In this document: in pieces, positions 37,156-48,900 of the stretch | Position numbering within the stretch: position 1 is the stretch's first letter | Layout of the letters: each line of letters opens with the position of its first letter | DNA from: Volvariella volvacea V23 | Taxonomy: Eukaryota; Basidiomycota; Agaricomycetes; Agaricales; Pluteaceae | Direction: 5' to 3' | DNA length: 64,000 bases | NCBI GenBank assembly: GCA_000349905.1 | Contig: KB722736.1 | Span: forward strand, 719,651 to 783,650 | The notes under the pieces: generated by a model | Databases searched by the model: none | What the model was told of the DNA's origin: nothing | Seen by the model: the letters and a program-made list of their open reading frames with translations, nothing else | Position numbers and translations under genes: made by a program

Positions 37156-38950
37156 TTAAACCTCGGTGATATCAACCGAAAAACGAGACCTGGGAGCATG
37201 CTCTGGGATTCTAGCCAGAGTCTGCACCCTCCTATGTACCGGCGGTGCATTATTAGCCTCCCTCGACGACCTTCGATTGTGCATCGTCGACGGGTTAACC
37301 GGCGGAAATACGTATTGTCCCTTGAGGTGTTTCATCATGCGATGCATTTCGTATCGCGCAATTTCCAGAGAGTTAGAATTGGCGTGGGGAATAGCAGGTG
37401 GACGGGCGCGGTTCTGGTGTAATTGGAGGCTGCCACCGTTGCTGGGTGGTCTGGGTGGCCAGGAGCGGCCGGCGAAGGTTTGGGAGATGGAGTGGCGGAG
37501 TCCTTGAGCCCCGTCGATTTCGCGGATGACGAGAAGGAAGAGAAGGAAGATGACGGAGATACTAGTGATAACCATTTGTGGGAAGTAACCAATGCAGTCT
37601 GAAAACGATGTTAGTTGCACATTTATGAGTTGAATATCGGCTCAAGTACCTATTAACACACCTATTCGTATGGATCTATTAGTGATTTATTCCAACTTTA
37701 GATAATAGGTGACTTACCGTCAAATCCAGGAGCGTCAGGCATACTATTTCGTAGTTGGGGAATCGTGATAAGGATTGCTCCAGAGGATAATAAATGCTTG
37801 ATGAGAGGGCGGACACCTTCAAGCCTTCGAGCAAGAATAACATGCCCAACAGTAACATGAGTAAGCACCCAGGCTAAACCGAACAAGAGTAGTGTAATAG
37901 CCCTCGCTTCTCCTGGACGTCTGACGAGCATATCAATATCTCTGCTCGGGACCTGTTCATTATCCGCAGTGTTGGTGAAACTTTCCATGTCCTTCGTAAT
38001 GATATCGAAGCTGGAGGTTATGTCGATGGTATGCAGGCGACGAATGGGAACCGTTTCATTTCGGAAGTTGGTGGCACGAAGAGTGCTGGTAAGAAAATAG
38101 GTATCAAAAGGGTAGAGTCGTGCTTCGTGGACGTCCAACACATGGTCGCTATCAAATTGAACAAGATTTTGGATGCTAATATTATATGTGAGTCATAAGA
38201 AGTTGCAATTGGTTCGATGTTGTAAACTTACTTGCGACGTTCTCCGGTTACGCGGTTGTATGGAATTTCCTCTGGGTTATATGCTGCAGTGGGTACCTTG
38301 TCACTAGTAGCAGTTAAGCTGATGTAGTACGGGGAAATGAAGATTAACTCACCTATCCACATAGATATACAAGCGCTCTGAAGGCAGGCCACAGAGACGG
38401 CTTCCATGAGCCCCTCCAGACCCTGAGAGGATGAAATCTTCACCACATGCAAGAATAGACCAGCGAATAGTGATAGACGGTTCGTCGACATCGACGTCGA
38501 CGCTTTCTCCCAGCAATACGACCTATTGATATTGAGATTAGATTTGGACTGGGCGCCTCTAAGGTTATGACGCACACCAGGTGAAGTTCGCGTAACTTCA
38601 TCGAGCATCTCCTTGAAATAGGGCTCCTCCAAGTCTGCACCAATAAAGGCGCAAGAGATGGCGCCAATGAAAAACAAGGAGGCTAAAATGGTCAAAAGAG
38701 CAAATGCTTTTCCACTCAGAGAGGTGGTAAAGCCAGCTGGGACAACAGGCATAGTCAAAGGGGCTTTGGGTGCAACAATAACTTGAGATTCGTGTTTCTC
38801 TGGCTTGGCAGCTGCAGATGGATCTGGCAAGTTATCATTCTGCATTTCCAAAACTACTTGTGCCGGGGTAAGATGGAATGAACGGAGACGTTGAAAAGAG
38901 CGACGAGGGCGAAGGAACGCCGGAACCTTGAAGAACGAGACACCCGCCAT
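37156..38950 (-). CDS. Four-TM membrane protein, probably DUF4436 type
   Basis: Five exons (38950-38576, 38522-38353, 38303-38232, 38175-37718, 37598-37156) encode 505 residues. A basic N-terminal region precedes TM1 (FALLTILASLFFIGAISCAF). A large extra-membrane domain follows with beta-rich PSITIRWSILACG and the motif VLDVHEARLYPFDTYF. Then come TM2 (AITLLLFGLAWVLTHVTVG), TM3 (LSSGAILITIPQL, weaker), TM4 (MVITSISVIFLLFLLVI) and a basic, disordered tail. The YPFDxY motif plus TM layout matches DUF4436 fungal membrane proteins of unknown function; this family name is from memory. The exon 1-2 joint was set by the frame giving VVLLGESVDVDVDEP. Confidence 0.75.
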
Positions 38951-39551
38951 GGGTGAGGAGAAAAGATAGACAAAGGAGTGGATAACCAGAGCAGGTTGAG
39001 GGAAAGTACGGTGAGGTGTATCTTTTATATCCGCCCGTCACAACCGGGTTTCAGAGAAACTCCATTACTCATAGTCTTGGTCAAACGATGTTCGAGAAGC
39101 AAAGTGATTAATGGAGTTCTTATAGCCTTGACACACCCGCTGACAGGGAAGATGTTGCAATGTTCTGGAGTTCCTCGAATAATAAAAGAATAGATTTAAG
39201 TCAACTTCCCGCCTTTGGGGCCAGAACTTGTTGATTTCATCTTCATGTTAAAAAGTCGACACACTCCAAAAGTTTTCAGAAATGTGGCACACGTAGATAA
39301 GTGGTGAGGAATACCTTTGTTAAACGGGCCAGAATTGTGAACTGGGATAGTAAGAAGCAATCGCTTGCTCGTATGTCGCTTATAATATTGACAGTGTCAA
39401 CACGATTTTCGGAGATAGAGTGGTTGGGCCCTTCGTCGAGGATAAAGACCTCAATACGTCAGGAGCGACATTGCGAAAGAAATCCGTACACAAAGCTCGA
39501 GAATGACATAGTAAATTTTCATTACCGTTCTGCATTTCTAGGTGTCCACAG
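38951..39551. other. Intergenic, nothing seen
   Basis: 601 bp between the four-TM gene start and the SET-MYND gene stop. Short ORFs only; presumed promoter near 38951-39050. Confidence 0.4.
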
Positions 39552-41043
39552 CTAAGAGGTACTTAACAGTCTCTGCATCACTTCAACCTCCTTCAGTGGG
39601 CCTTCTTCATCGCCTTCGGGTCCATATATTACCAATACTTGATTTGCCAGCATCAGCATCGTCCGCACTTGCTCGTTTAACTGTATTGTAGAAGATTCCG
39701 GATGGAGTATCGTCTCGTTCCATGCAGTCTTTGCAAGTTCGAGCAGGTGCATACCTACATGATCATATGAATTTGCATCGTATCGCCGCACCAAGAATGG
39801 AGCCAGAATACGTACCAATTTGCGGATAATTAGGAGGATAGACCATTGAATAGAAAGCGAAGATACTCAAGCCACTTTTCAGGGCCAGCTGGTAATCACC
39901 CTCATGCGATGCTTCGGAGAACGTATCAGATAAGTATGTGAGAAATTCCTCGTGGAACGCCGGCTGTAGACGTGGAGGTATTGACGACGGTAAGCGACAC
40001 CATAAACTAAGGTTCTCAAAGGGATCAACGTTCGCAAATTCGCGCAGATTACGAGCAAGCGCAAGGCGCTCTGTTGCGTCACTCGGAGGACGGGCTTCTT
40101 GGTGTATACCACCAAATAGCTGGCATGAGGAGCATCCACACTTGAACCCATAGCTATGCTCAAGTATTAGGTGGCGAGTCTGAGTTAAAGCCGGGTCTAG
40201 GTAGGGTATGCAAATCTATCAGTCGACGTCAATATAACAACGGCTATAAGTACCAATGATCCGCCTACCTCCTCGCCAGTATGAATCTCTCGAAGAGCGA
40301 CTATCTCCATCGTCACCTGTCTTGCTTCTGAAATTACGTATTTTGCTGCGGCGTTTGGATAGCATGAGTGATTGAAAATACGGCTGGCCAGTGGGAAGAT
40401 ACCATGCCCATAGGTGGTGAGGTGAGAGTGGACAGCGAAGTTGTTGTTCCCAAAGCGAGCAAACAACTTGTAAGCGTCATTTACTGGAAGCTTCCCACAA
40501 ACAGGAGGCTGATCGGCCTCTGGACCAGGCAAAAGAGACAGAAAAATTGACATCTGGGAGATAGGATGTGATTCGATACCATTGTCGTTGAGTTTCAGAT
40601 ATGCCAGCAAATGGGATAGCAGCATAGAATCCATCTTCGCGTGTGAAGGTAAAGCTTGATAGTCATGCGAGACCGTAAACGAATTATAGGCTTTGCAAAT
40701 GACTTTATGATGAGCCTTCCACTGAAGATTCTGGCCTAGAGCATTCTTAATCTACTCAACAAGGAGGGCCTGCTGAGTACCTACACATGGTATTGCAATA
40801 CCAATATGAAGCGCAGCCCGTACATTTGCGTAAGGGCTTGTCGGGTGTGGAAAGGCGGTGACAATAATCGCACCGTTGCCCCTTCGCTTCTGGTAAGAGG
40901 ACAGTGACAAGCGAGGGGACGGTTAGGATTGGGGAACCGGGTAGGAAAAGGGAAGTCGCTTCAGCCTTTTCGCGTGCAGTAGGATGGGGCGCTAGTCGTA
41001 TGTTCTTCCGATCGAGGAGCTCGCTCACTTCAATCAGCGACAT
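39552..41043 (-). CDS. SET-MYND (SMYD-like) lysine methyltransferase
   Basis: Four exons (41043-40785, 40735-40269, 40215-39816, 39754-39552) encode 442 residues. N-terminal SET half (REKAEATSLFLPGSPILTV), then MYND zinc finger (CDYCHRLSTPDKPLRKCTGC...YCNTMCQNLQWKAHHKVIC), then the SET core with NHSCYPNAAAKYV (SAM pocket) and a GEEICIPYLDP, then the Cys-rich post-SET (FKCGCSSC) and a helical C-terminal part. This is the SMYD split-SET order. The enzymes methylate lysines on histones or other proteins; target unknown. I chose the ATG at 41043; a longer reading from 41118 adds low-complexity residues only. Start of exon 2 within the MYND finger preserves the Cys spacing. Confidence 0.9.
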
Positions 41044-41154
41044 GCTCGAGTTCAAGCTGGTTTTTTGATCGGTACATTGTTTGTGTTTGCTTGTAGAAGA
41101 GTAGGAATAAATACACAAAGTCCAAAATTACAGAGCGAAAAGAAAAACGATCCA

Positions 41155-44100
41155 TCACGAATCCCAAATGGCGCCAAAGGCAGGTATGCCTCGGCTCATC
41201 ATTCCGTAGACAACCTTTTGCGTCAGTTTTTGATTAGAGATTATGCAAACAGCCTCTGCATTAAACTCTCGAACAAGTCGATAAGTGAGCTTCACCATAT
41301 CGGGTTTGCCATGCTTTCGCGTATCTAGGTCCCAGTAAGCATACGCTTTGACAATGAGACTAGGATACACACCATATATCACCGCATCTGGCGATGCTTC
41401 CAAAATCTGATCTACGAGCTTATCGCCAAATGTCTTGCGAACGTCAGGAGACGTCCACAGTAAGCGATGCGGCACCCTTCGCTCCATGATGCATGGTGCG
41501 CAAGGGCCAATACCCGAGCCAGTTGCGACAAGGATAACACGATTGAAGAGCGGAACAATACGAAGGACACCGAAAGTCGGCACGCCACGGACCCACAGCT
41601 TGGACGGAGGCTGAGTAATTTGCTTCGTTGTCCAATCTCCAGCCTTGCTAACCACCAAGGAAAACCCTTGTTTACCGGGCTCACGGATCGTAGCAAACCC
41701 ATGCCATTCCATGAGCGGACTTTCCGAAATGCGGACAAAACTCCCGGGTAGTGGTGTTGCTGGGAATCTCTGTGAGCTGACGAAGATCAAACCAATGGCA
41801 TCCGGGACGTACTGTAATCGAAGTACATGCGCACTGCATGTGACGATAATACTTCTGAACGAACTGACACCTTCTTAAGCCTCAACCAAGGTAGGATGAT
41901 TGACCCTACTCGTATTTCAGCTACCAAGAGCATGCTAAGCTGAACCAAAGCATTACCTGTCATAACTACGACCAACCAGAATGGGGCTGAGTGTAATAGA
42001 GCAGTGCCAAGCGCCTGGCCAGGCTTTTTGTAGTCGTTGGTAAGGAGCACAATCTATTATTACGGTCAGAAACATAGGTCAGTAAGTTGCTGCTGCTTGA
42101 GGCGTACCTGACACCAAACCAACGCTGTACTTGTCCAACCAAGGAATCGGTGTGCCCGCTCAAACCCATCGTGGTGCTGGCTTCTGAAGCTAGGGTATGC
42201 GAAGATAACTACCCCCACCAAGAATACCAAGATGAAGTAGGTGATGGCAAGAGTAGCCACTGAGATCTGCCGAATAATATATGATAAGATTTGAGTTGGC
42301 CCATATAATGGATGAACCAACCTTGTCTTTGTCGATGAATTGTCTTGTGGCTTGTACCGTAAAGAGTGCAAGCCACACCACTCCAGATGCAGCACACCCA
42401 GAATGAAGTCCACCAATGTGATACACTCTTGCACAGACCCTACGAATGGCGAGAGGCCACCTGATGTAGTATGAGAGATGATCCCCACAAATGTTAATGA
42501 CTTTACTCACGATGCTGGAACAGAACAGAAAACGTTAAAGAAGGTATTGATGACATAGTCTTGGCGCATAAGAATGGCGCAAAATAGATTAGCCACGACA
42601 ACCTGGCCAATTTCCTGTGCATCGGTGCCTTTGACGACAAAATAAATAAATATAGCGACGTTGACGAGGAAGACAACTCCGAAAAGCCGCCGGTACAGGG
42701 AGAAGACTTGATGGCGTAGATTGCGCATCCATTTTCCTTGTGTCTTTTCTGGTAATTCGTCATCCTCGTATCCAGACCAAGGATACTCCATGGATTTCGC
42801 CTCCTCCATGGATTTTGCCTCTTTGATGTCGCCGGCAATAGTAACGGTTGACGATGGTGGCGGATCAATGCTACCAGAGTGTGAGGAGGTTGATGCCACA
42901 TCACTTTTAGAGCTATTGAGTGCCCGTGCGGGCACCACATTGTTGTTTCCATTTGGCGCCTCTTCCTTGCCAGTAGTGGAAGGTACTTCAGTGATCGTGA
43001 GTAGCGGAGTGGTATCAGATTTGGCCCTTGATAGATGATCTAGTGCAATTTTTTGAAGCTCTCTCTTATCCGTTTTGCCGTTTCTGCAGAAATTTTAGTT
43101 CAACTCATAGTTGTAAGGACACCACTGCACATACGTGGTTGTCGGGAAGACATCGAGGCCCACTATATGAGTTGGCACTGCGTAGTAGGGCTGCACCTTG
43201 CCAACCAGCTCTTTAATTTGCCCTTCCTCTGCCACGTTCGGGGTAAAGAAGCCCCATAACTCCCCATCAATGAGCAATGCAGCAGCAACCTTGATGCCAG
43301 GGTACGACTAAAAATGTGTGTGTGTGAGGCATGGTATAATGCGCATGGTCGCCGAACCAACCTCAATGGCGCTTGCAACGCCATCCAGTTCTACACGGAA
43401 ACCCTGTATTGAATAGGTGGCGGACATTGAGCCGGTAACTTTGAGGAAATTATGTGTGGTATGCCTACCTTGATTTTAACTTGGTTGTCAATACGCCCAA
43501 GGGGTTCCAAAGCACCATCGCCACACCACCGTCTATGGTGCTATTAGTCATATAAAAGGGTTTATAAGAATACGAACTGCATACCCGAGGTCCCCAGTAT
43601 TGAACATAATGGAACTATTGCAGTCACTATAAGTGACTTGATGCCTTGGAGAACGTTGGACTCACCCATCATCCATGAAGGGGTCACGCTGATATCGTTC
43701 AGCAGTCTTTTCAGGTAGATTGAGGTATCCTTTGGAAATACCAGCACCTCCTGCCCACATGAGACCTACTTGGCCTATGGGCAGAGGCTGCATATTTTCG
43801 TCCAGAACGTACACATTATTGTTCGGGGTGGGCTTTCCTATTCTGACCTCACTACCGTGTGTGTGATGATGCATAGTGTTTACAATAGTGATCTGATCGG
43901 GTACTGTATTGAGTTTAATTTAGGCCAGATATCTCCTTCTGAACGTACCTCCGTTGGGCCGCAGCAATTATAGAACTTAACGTAGTTGGACCAGTTGTCC
44001 GCCGTTGCTGGTTTGTCAACCTTCATTAGTCGGGTTCGGAGTATAAGATTGGAGTGCGCGCACCTTTTGGACACGGTTCCCCAGCAACTGCAACGGTCTT

Positions 44101-45104
44101 AATGCTAGGATAATCTACTGGGTTATGCGGCACAAGCATAGAGGGGGTGGCAATGACGACATCGACTGTCTTCATTACGGCCCGCCACTCCTTCGAGGTC
44201 TTGCCTCGGAGGCATAAAGTGCTTCCGTTGCACATGCTGCCAAGGATTTCCTACTTGTGCATTAGAAGCTAATAGACTCTCCGAAGGCAAAGGAAGATAT
44301 ACCCATGCGGCCATATCAAAGGAGATGTTCATGAGTTGCGAGACCCTGGTTCCGGTGGTCATGCCTAAGTTTCCTGGTGATAGACACACGACTGGTGACG
44401 ATAAGTTGAGGACGACACGAAGTTAGATATGCAGATGGACGTACGATTTGTCACGTTCTTGTGTGTTACATCTACGCCCTTAGGAACACCAGTAGTACCT
44501 GCAAAGCATTAGGAAACCGATCTGCTGAAATGGTCAAGAGCGTACCGCTTGTATATATGATATATGCGCTATCTCCTGGTTGGGCCAGATCCTTGGGCTT
44601 CGTACAAGGATCTGCATCGGAGTGTGTACAAGACTCGTCGTCGACGCATATTGTGGGTAGCCCAGGAACCCTATGCGTGAATTTACTCTGTACCATAATC
44701 ATGACAGCCTTAGAGTCATTCAACGCATGCTTTAGGGTACTGTCTGAAACGACGTTCCCATCCAGCGGTACATAGGCTGCTCCGGCTTTAAGGGTAGCCA
44801 AGATGCCAACAACCATAGGGATTGAACGCTCAACGAGGACGCAAACTCGAGAGCCAGGTTTGACCCCTAGGGAGCGCAAACGGCTGGCAAAGCAATTTGC
44901 TCGCCGGTCCAAATCCCCGTATGTGATCTTCATCTCGAAATCCTCGACGGCTACGGTGTCTGGATGGCTGCGGGCATGGTATTCGAATGCGTGATGAACG
45001 CAGTGGAATCGAGCTTCGTCGGTCTCTCCGATGCCATACTCCCAAAATAGGCGTTGGTCTGTAGACGACAACCCAGCAAGCAGGGGATGAGAAGAGGGCC
45101 GCAT
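41155..45104 (-). CDS. Adenylation domain fused to ferric-reductase-like membrane module
   Basis: Sixteen exons (45104-44546, 44498-44445, 44391-44303, 44250-44064, 44007-43949, 43892-43666, 43614-43585, 43532-43469, 43403-43362, 43307-43135, 43083-42511, 42460-42322, 42266-42108, 42053-41957, 41920-41813, 41759-41155) encode 1054 residues. The N-terminal half is an AMP-forming adenylation domain: YTSGTTGVPKGV, ISFDMAAWEILG (with the Asp usual in amino-acid-activating domains), FYNCCGPTE, TGDLGRWC and the Lys motif NGKTDKREL. No carrier (LGGxS) domain follows; a linker leads to several TM segments and a HDGFERAHRFLGW stretch, then a FAD/NAD-binding reductase-like end with GSFVRISESPLMEW and VATGSGIGP. 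Such fusions occur in fungi as 'adenylate-forming' membrane proteins of unknown substrate. It probably activates a carboxylic acid at a membrane and couples it to electron transfer; that coupling is inference. Confidence 0.85.
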
Positions 45105-45969
45105 GGTCAGAGTGCTCGAGCTGAAGAAAACCTATGAAAATCCGCTTTTAAAGCATGCAGACGGTCTACAATTTCGTCAGCATGTTCGAGGCAACCACAC
45201 CGAGAGCACTTGCGACCACCGAGAAAGAACCGCAAGAACAACGGGTTCAGGGAAATGCTACACCTCTGTTGATTAGCGTGCATACCACCCATGGGGAGCC
45301 GGTAAAATGTACGTAGTGAGTTTCTCCATATCATTCATAATATCGACATACGGAGACGGAGGATGCCATTAGAATTTGCACGAGGCTAGCAAAGATTTTG
45401 ACGTTCCCAGGTGTCAAATGTCGGACAAGCTGACTCGAAGGATATAATTAAAATAATGCACTGGTAGAGAGGCCGTGACGAGTTCCCTGGACAGACTCTA
45501 TTGATGCTACCAACACCAAAATAGAAATTGGATTGACACGAGAACCGCAGTTAGTGGGGGTGATCTCCTAAAGAAAAGTAGTCAATGACATTTACACATG
45601 GATTTACCTGGATCAGGAACGATCCTCCCACATCGAGCCTAACGGGTCATGACGTGGTAGTTGTTTTAGATCCTCAAAAACTTCGGATATGCCGAAGTAA
45701 TGACAGAGTTGTGTGCTGCAACTGGGGCGCTATCACCGTGCGCGGCAAGCTGAAGCGTACAGCCATGCGACAATGGCCTAGAGCCCGTGGTGCACCGGTG
45801 TTAAGGAGAAAACACGTGCAATGATGGAAGAATTAGGAAGGGCCGGGGTAGTAAGGTCCATGAGGGTCAATGTTGCTGGGAAGGATGATAAATATAATAT
45901 TACAGTAATCTAACAACGCGAAGAAACGAAAACGAGACAGACTGATCAGGTCACCGGAATCGTTGCCTC
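45105..45969. other. Intergenic, nothing seen
   Basis: 865 bp between the start of the adenylation fusion and the stop of RAD50. ORFs at 45334-45107 and 45585-45824 do not resemble proteins or splice onto neighbours. Confidence 0.4.
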
Positions 45970-48900
45970 TCAATAATTGATTTTTGTCTGGAGTCTCTGG
46001 ATACGCGCCTGCAATTTTTGGTTAGGAGTGCTATCCATCATGAGTGATATTTCACATGCCAGTAGTAGTCCATAACCTCGCTTTGACCGAGCTTGCGCAA
46101 GAAATTCTCATCATGCGTGATGATGATGAGCTGGAAATTCGAATGATTCTTGCGTTCATTGATGATGCTGGTCAGTCACGTCAGTTGCAGCCATGGGGTC
46201 AGCATAGCATATGTGTACGCACTCAACGAGACTGTCGGCTAGTGCGTCGATATTTTCCGTATCCAGAGCATTGGTAGGTTCGTCAAGGGCCAAGATGCCA
46301 CAATTCTGTCCAAAAGAATCCGACAGCGCCAGGCGAATGATGATAGATGCCAACATCTTCTGTCCAGCAGAACATCGGCCCCGCATGTCCATCTCAACTT
46401 GATCCTTGGTCATAACAACCTGTCACCATTGGTCAGCATGTCTCTTTTGTGTAGTTCTAGGGATGCTTACACGGTAGTTGTACGAACGTTTGTTTGTACC
46501 ACCCCCCTCAACGTCAGACCGGATTTTGATCCCGTCAATATCTATGTGGGGTTAGGACACACCCTAGAAACATCCCTGAAACGTTACCTGTGCCCTGGTA
46601 TGTCTTATTCCAGAGGTGCCTCATCGTATCGTTAACCTCCTCCATTTTGAGGCTGTGATATTTCATAATGGCGCTGTTCATGCGAGTTCAGTGTAAGAGA
46701 CAGAGGCGTGTCAAGAAACATACTGGTCTAATGCTTTAGCATACTTTTCCAGATCGTTGTTCGCCATATCGGACATCTACACGTAGTGAATTCCCTTGGC
46801 CTCCACTTTGGGCTGGAGTGTACCATACCTTAACTTTGATAAGCTGCTCAGTATATTCCTTATTGATATTTCGGTAGTCCTTCAATTGATCGGTAGATTT
46901 CTTCAACTGGCTCTTCAGTGTCCCAATCTCCCCTGCAATATGGGAGAACTATTTACGAGTAAATACGACGCGTCGGACACAACAAGGTGAAACCTACTTT
47001 TGAATTCAATGCTCTTTCCCTCTCTTGCAACGCGCCATATTGCGACTCAAAATTCCTCCGAGCCTTCGCAGCCTCTTCCATGTCATATTGCGCTATCTCC
47101 CCTTCAATATCCGCAATGTCTTTCATGACTCTCCTGATGCGGATATTCTCCCTAAGAGTGGAGAGAGAGTTGGCACTGGAACTTATTTCCTTGTTTATAG
47201 TACCAATGGCTTCTCGAGTTGCTTCCAATGTGCGTTCAACTTCGAGACGGCTCTCGTTGGTTGCCTCAATGCGGGTTTGACATTCCTCTAAGGCCGCTTT
47301 ACCCTTGATTTTCACATACCTGGTACGGAGTGTCAGCTAAAAAAAGAGCGCGAAGGGATAGGACCGCAGACCGCTCAATGTCTCGGTTCAGCTGGGTGAG
47401 TTGGTCGTTACTTCGGTTAAGTTCTTCTACAGCGGTTCTAGCTTGTTGGACTTTAATCGCTAAGGCGGCTTGGGCCTCTTGGTATTCCTTTTCCATTGCA
47501 TCGAGGGGAGCTTGCACGGAGGCAATCTCACTGTCGAAATTCTGATAGTCGATAAATATATTTATCCTGTATCATCAGCAACGATGAAGGGCTTACTCTG
47601 AGTTTGGATGAAGCTGAAGTAATTTCTTTCTTCTCTGCTTCAACTTGCTCCTCAAGTTGATGCTTCCTATCTATTTCATTCTTCATATCTTTTTCCGATA
47701 ATTCCAGGTCGTGTAAATTATTCTCCAAGACCCGGACCGCGTTCGTTTGACGTTCTCGGTCCGTTAGTAGTGCCTGCTTCTCCCGGTCCAGCGCACGACT
47801 GGAGATGACAAAGTCAGATTGATACAATGGGGAAAATAAGGGGAAATGGGTCACGACTTACATTTCTGAGCCAACTTCATCGAGTTCTAATTGAATGTCT
47901 TCAGTAGTCTTCGTCGAACCTGTAGAGGCAAGCTCAGACTCATACGTTGCAATCTCCTGCTGAGCACGCTCGATCTCCTTCTGAAGTTTGACGACATTGC
48001 TCCCATGCTGCTTTAGGTTTGCAATATCCCGCACTGAATCCTTGAGAACGTCCACTCTCTCGGATACCTTAAACACGCGTGAGGAAGAATCGCCCATATA
48101 GTTTGACTTCATACCGTCTCCACTTGGCTTGATAAAGTTGGGATAAGGGCTTCCTGTTCTTGAACTTGCTTCTCCAAGGCTGGTATCTCTTTGTTAGTCA
48201 AATTGGACCAAGCGGATTGAACTGGTCTTAAAGCCTGGAGGTGTTCCAATTCCTGCTCCCATTCCCGGATTTCTGTCTTATTCTGCTGAAGACGATCAGG
48301 AGCAGCATTTTTAAGCGATTCCGTGACCTAAAAGTACGCCCCCGGTAATTAGCGGTCGTCTAAGCCGTTAAGGTTTCCCTTACATGTTTCTTGAATTCGC
48401 CCATTTCGCGATCATTGAAAGGACGCCTACATGCACCACAAATCTTTTGCTTGTCAGCGGTTTCAAGCAGTTGCTTGTACACTTGACTCTCTCCGAGCAT
48501 GTTGCCATTCTCGCTGCAAGCAGTTCAATATTTTTCTGGAACTAAGCAAGCCAACCCACTTTCTGCGAATAGTTACTTCAGCCATAGCATCTTTGATAGC
48601 CTTATCGAGTGTATCTGTACCCAGGTGCTCCTTCAATGTCTTATCATGTGCTGAAATGGACATGGCGTTAATCTTTCGCTCCTACTTAGGTGAGAACAAT
48701 ACCTTTAGCTTCCTCTCGTTTAGTCTTTAATTGAGATTTCAAATTCGACAGGCTAGCCTCTGCCTTCTGCAGCTGTCCATTGGCTTTCATGAACTCATCA
48801 TTGGCCTCACTCAACTCTCGATCACCCTCGCTGCACTCAAATTACAATCAACTGCAGAAAGCAGCGGAAGAGTGACTCACGCTGACAGGCGCTCAGCCTC

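Noticed and set aside
45107..45334. ORF directly upstream of the adenylation fusion with a Cys-rich stretch
   Set aside because: Ends in a stop just before the chosen ATG and does not extend the adenylation domain.
46038..46056. RAD50 stop after KYHS
   Set aside because: A 47-nt intron with a CTAAC branch-like sequence and TTGCAG acceptor gives a better C-terminus ending at 45970.
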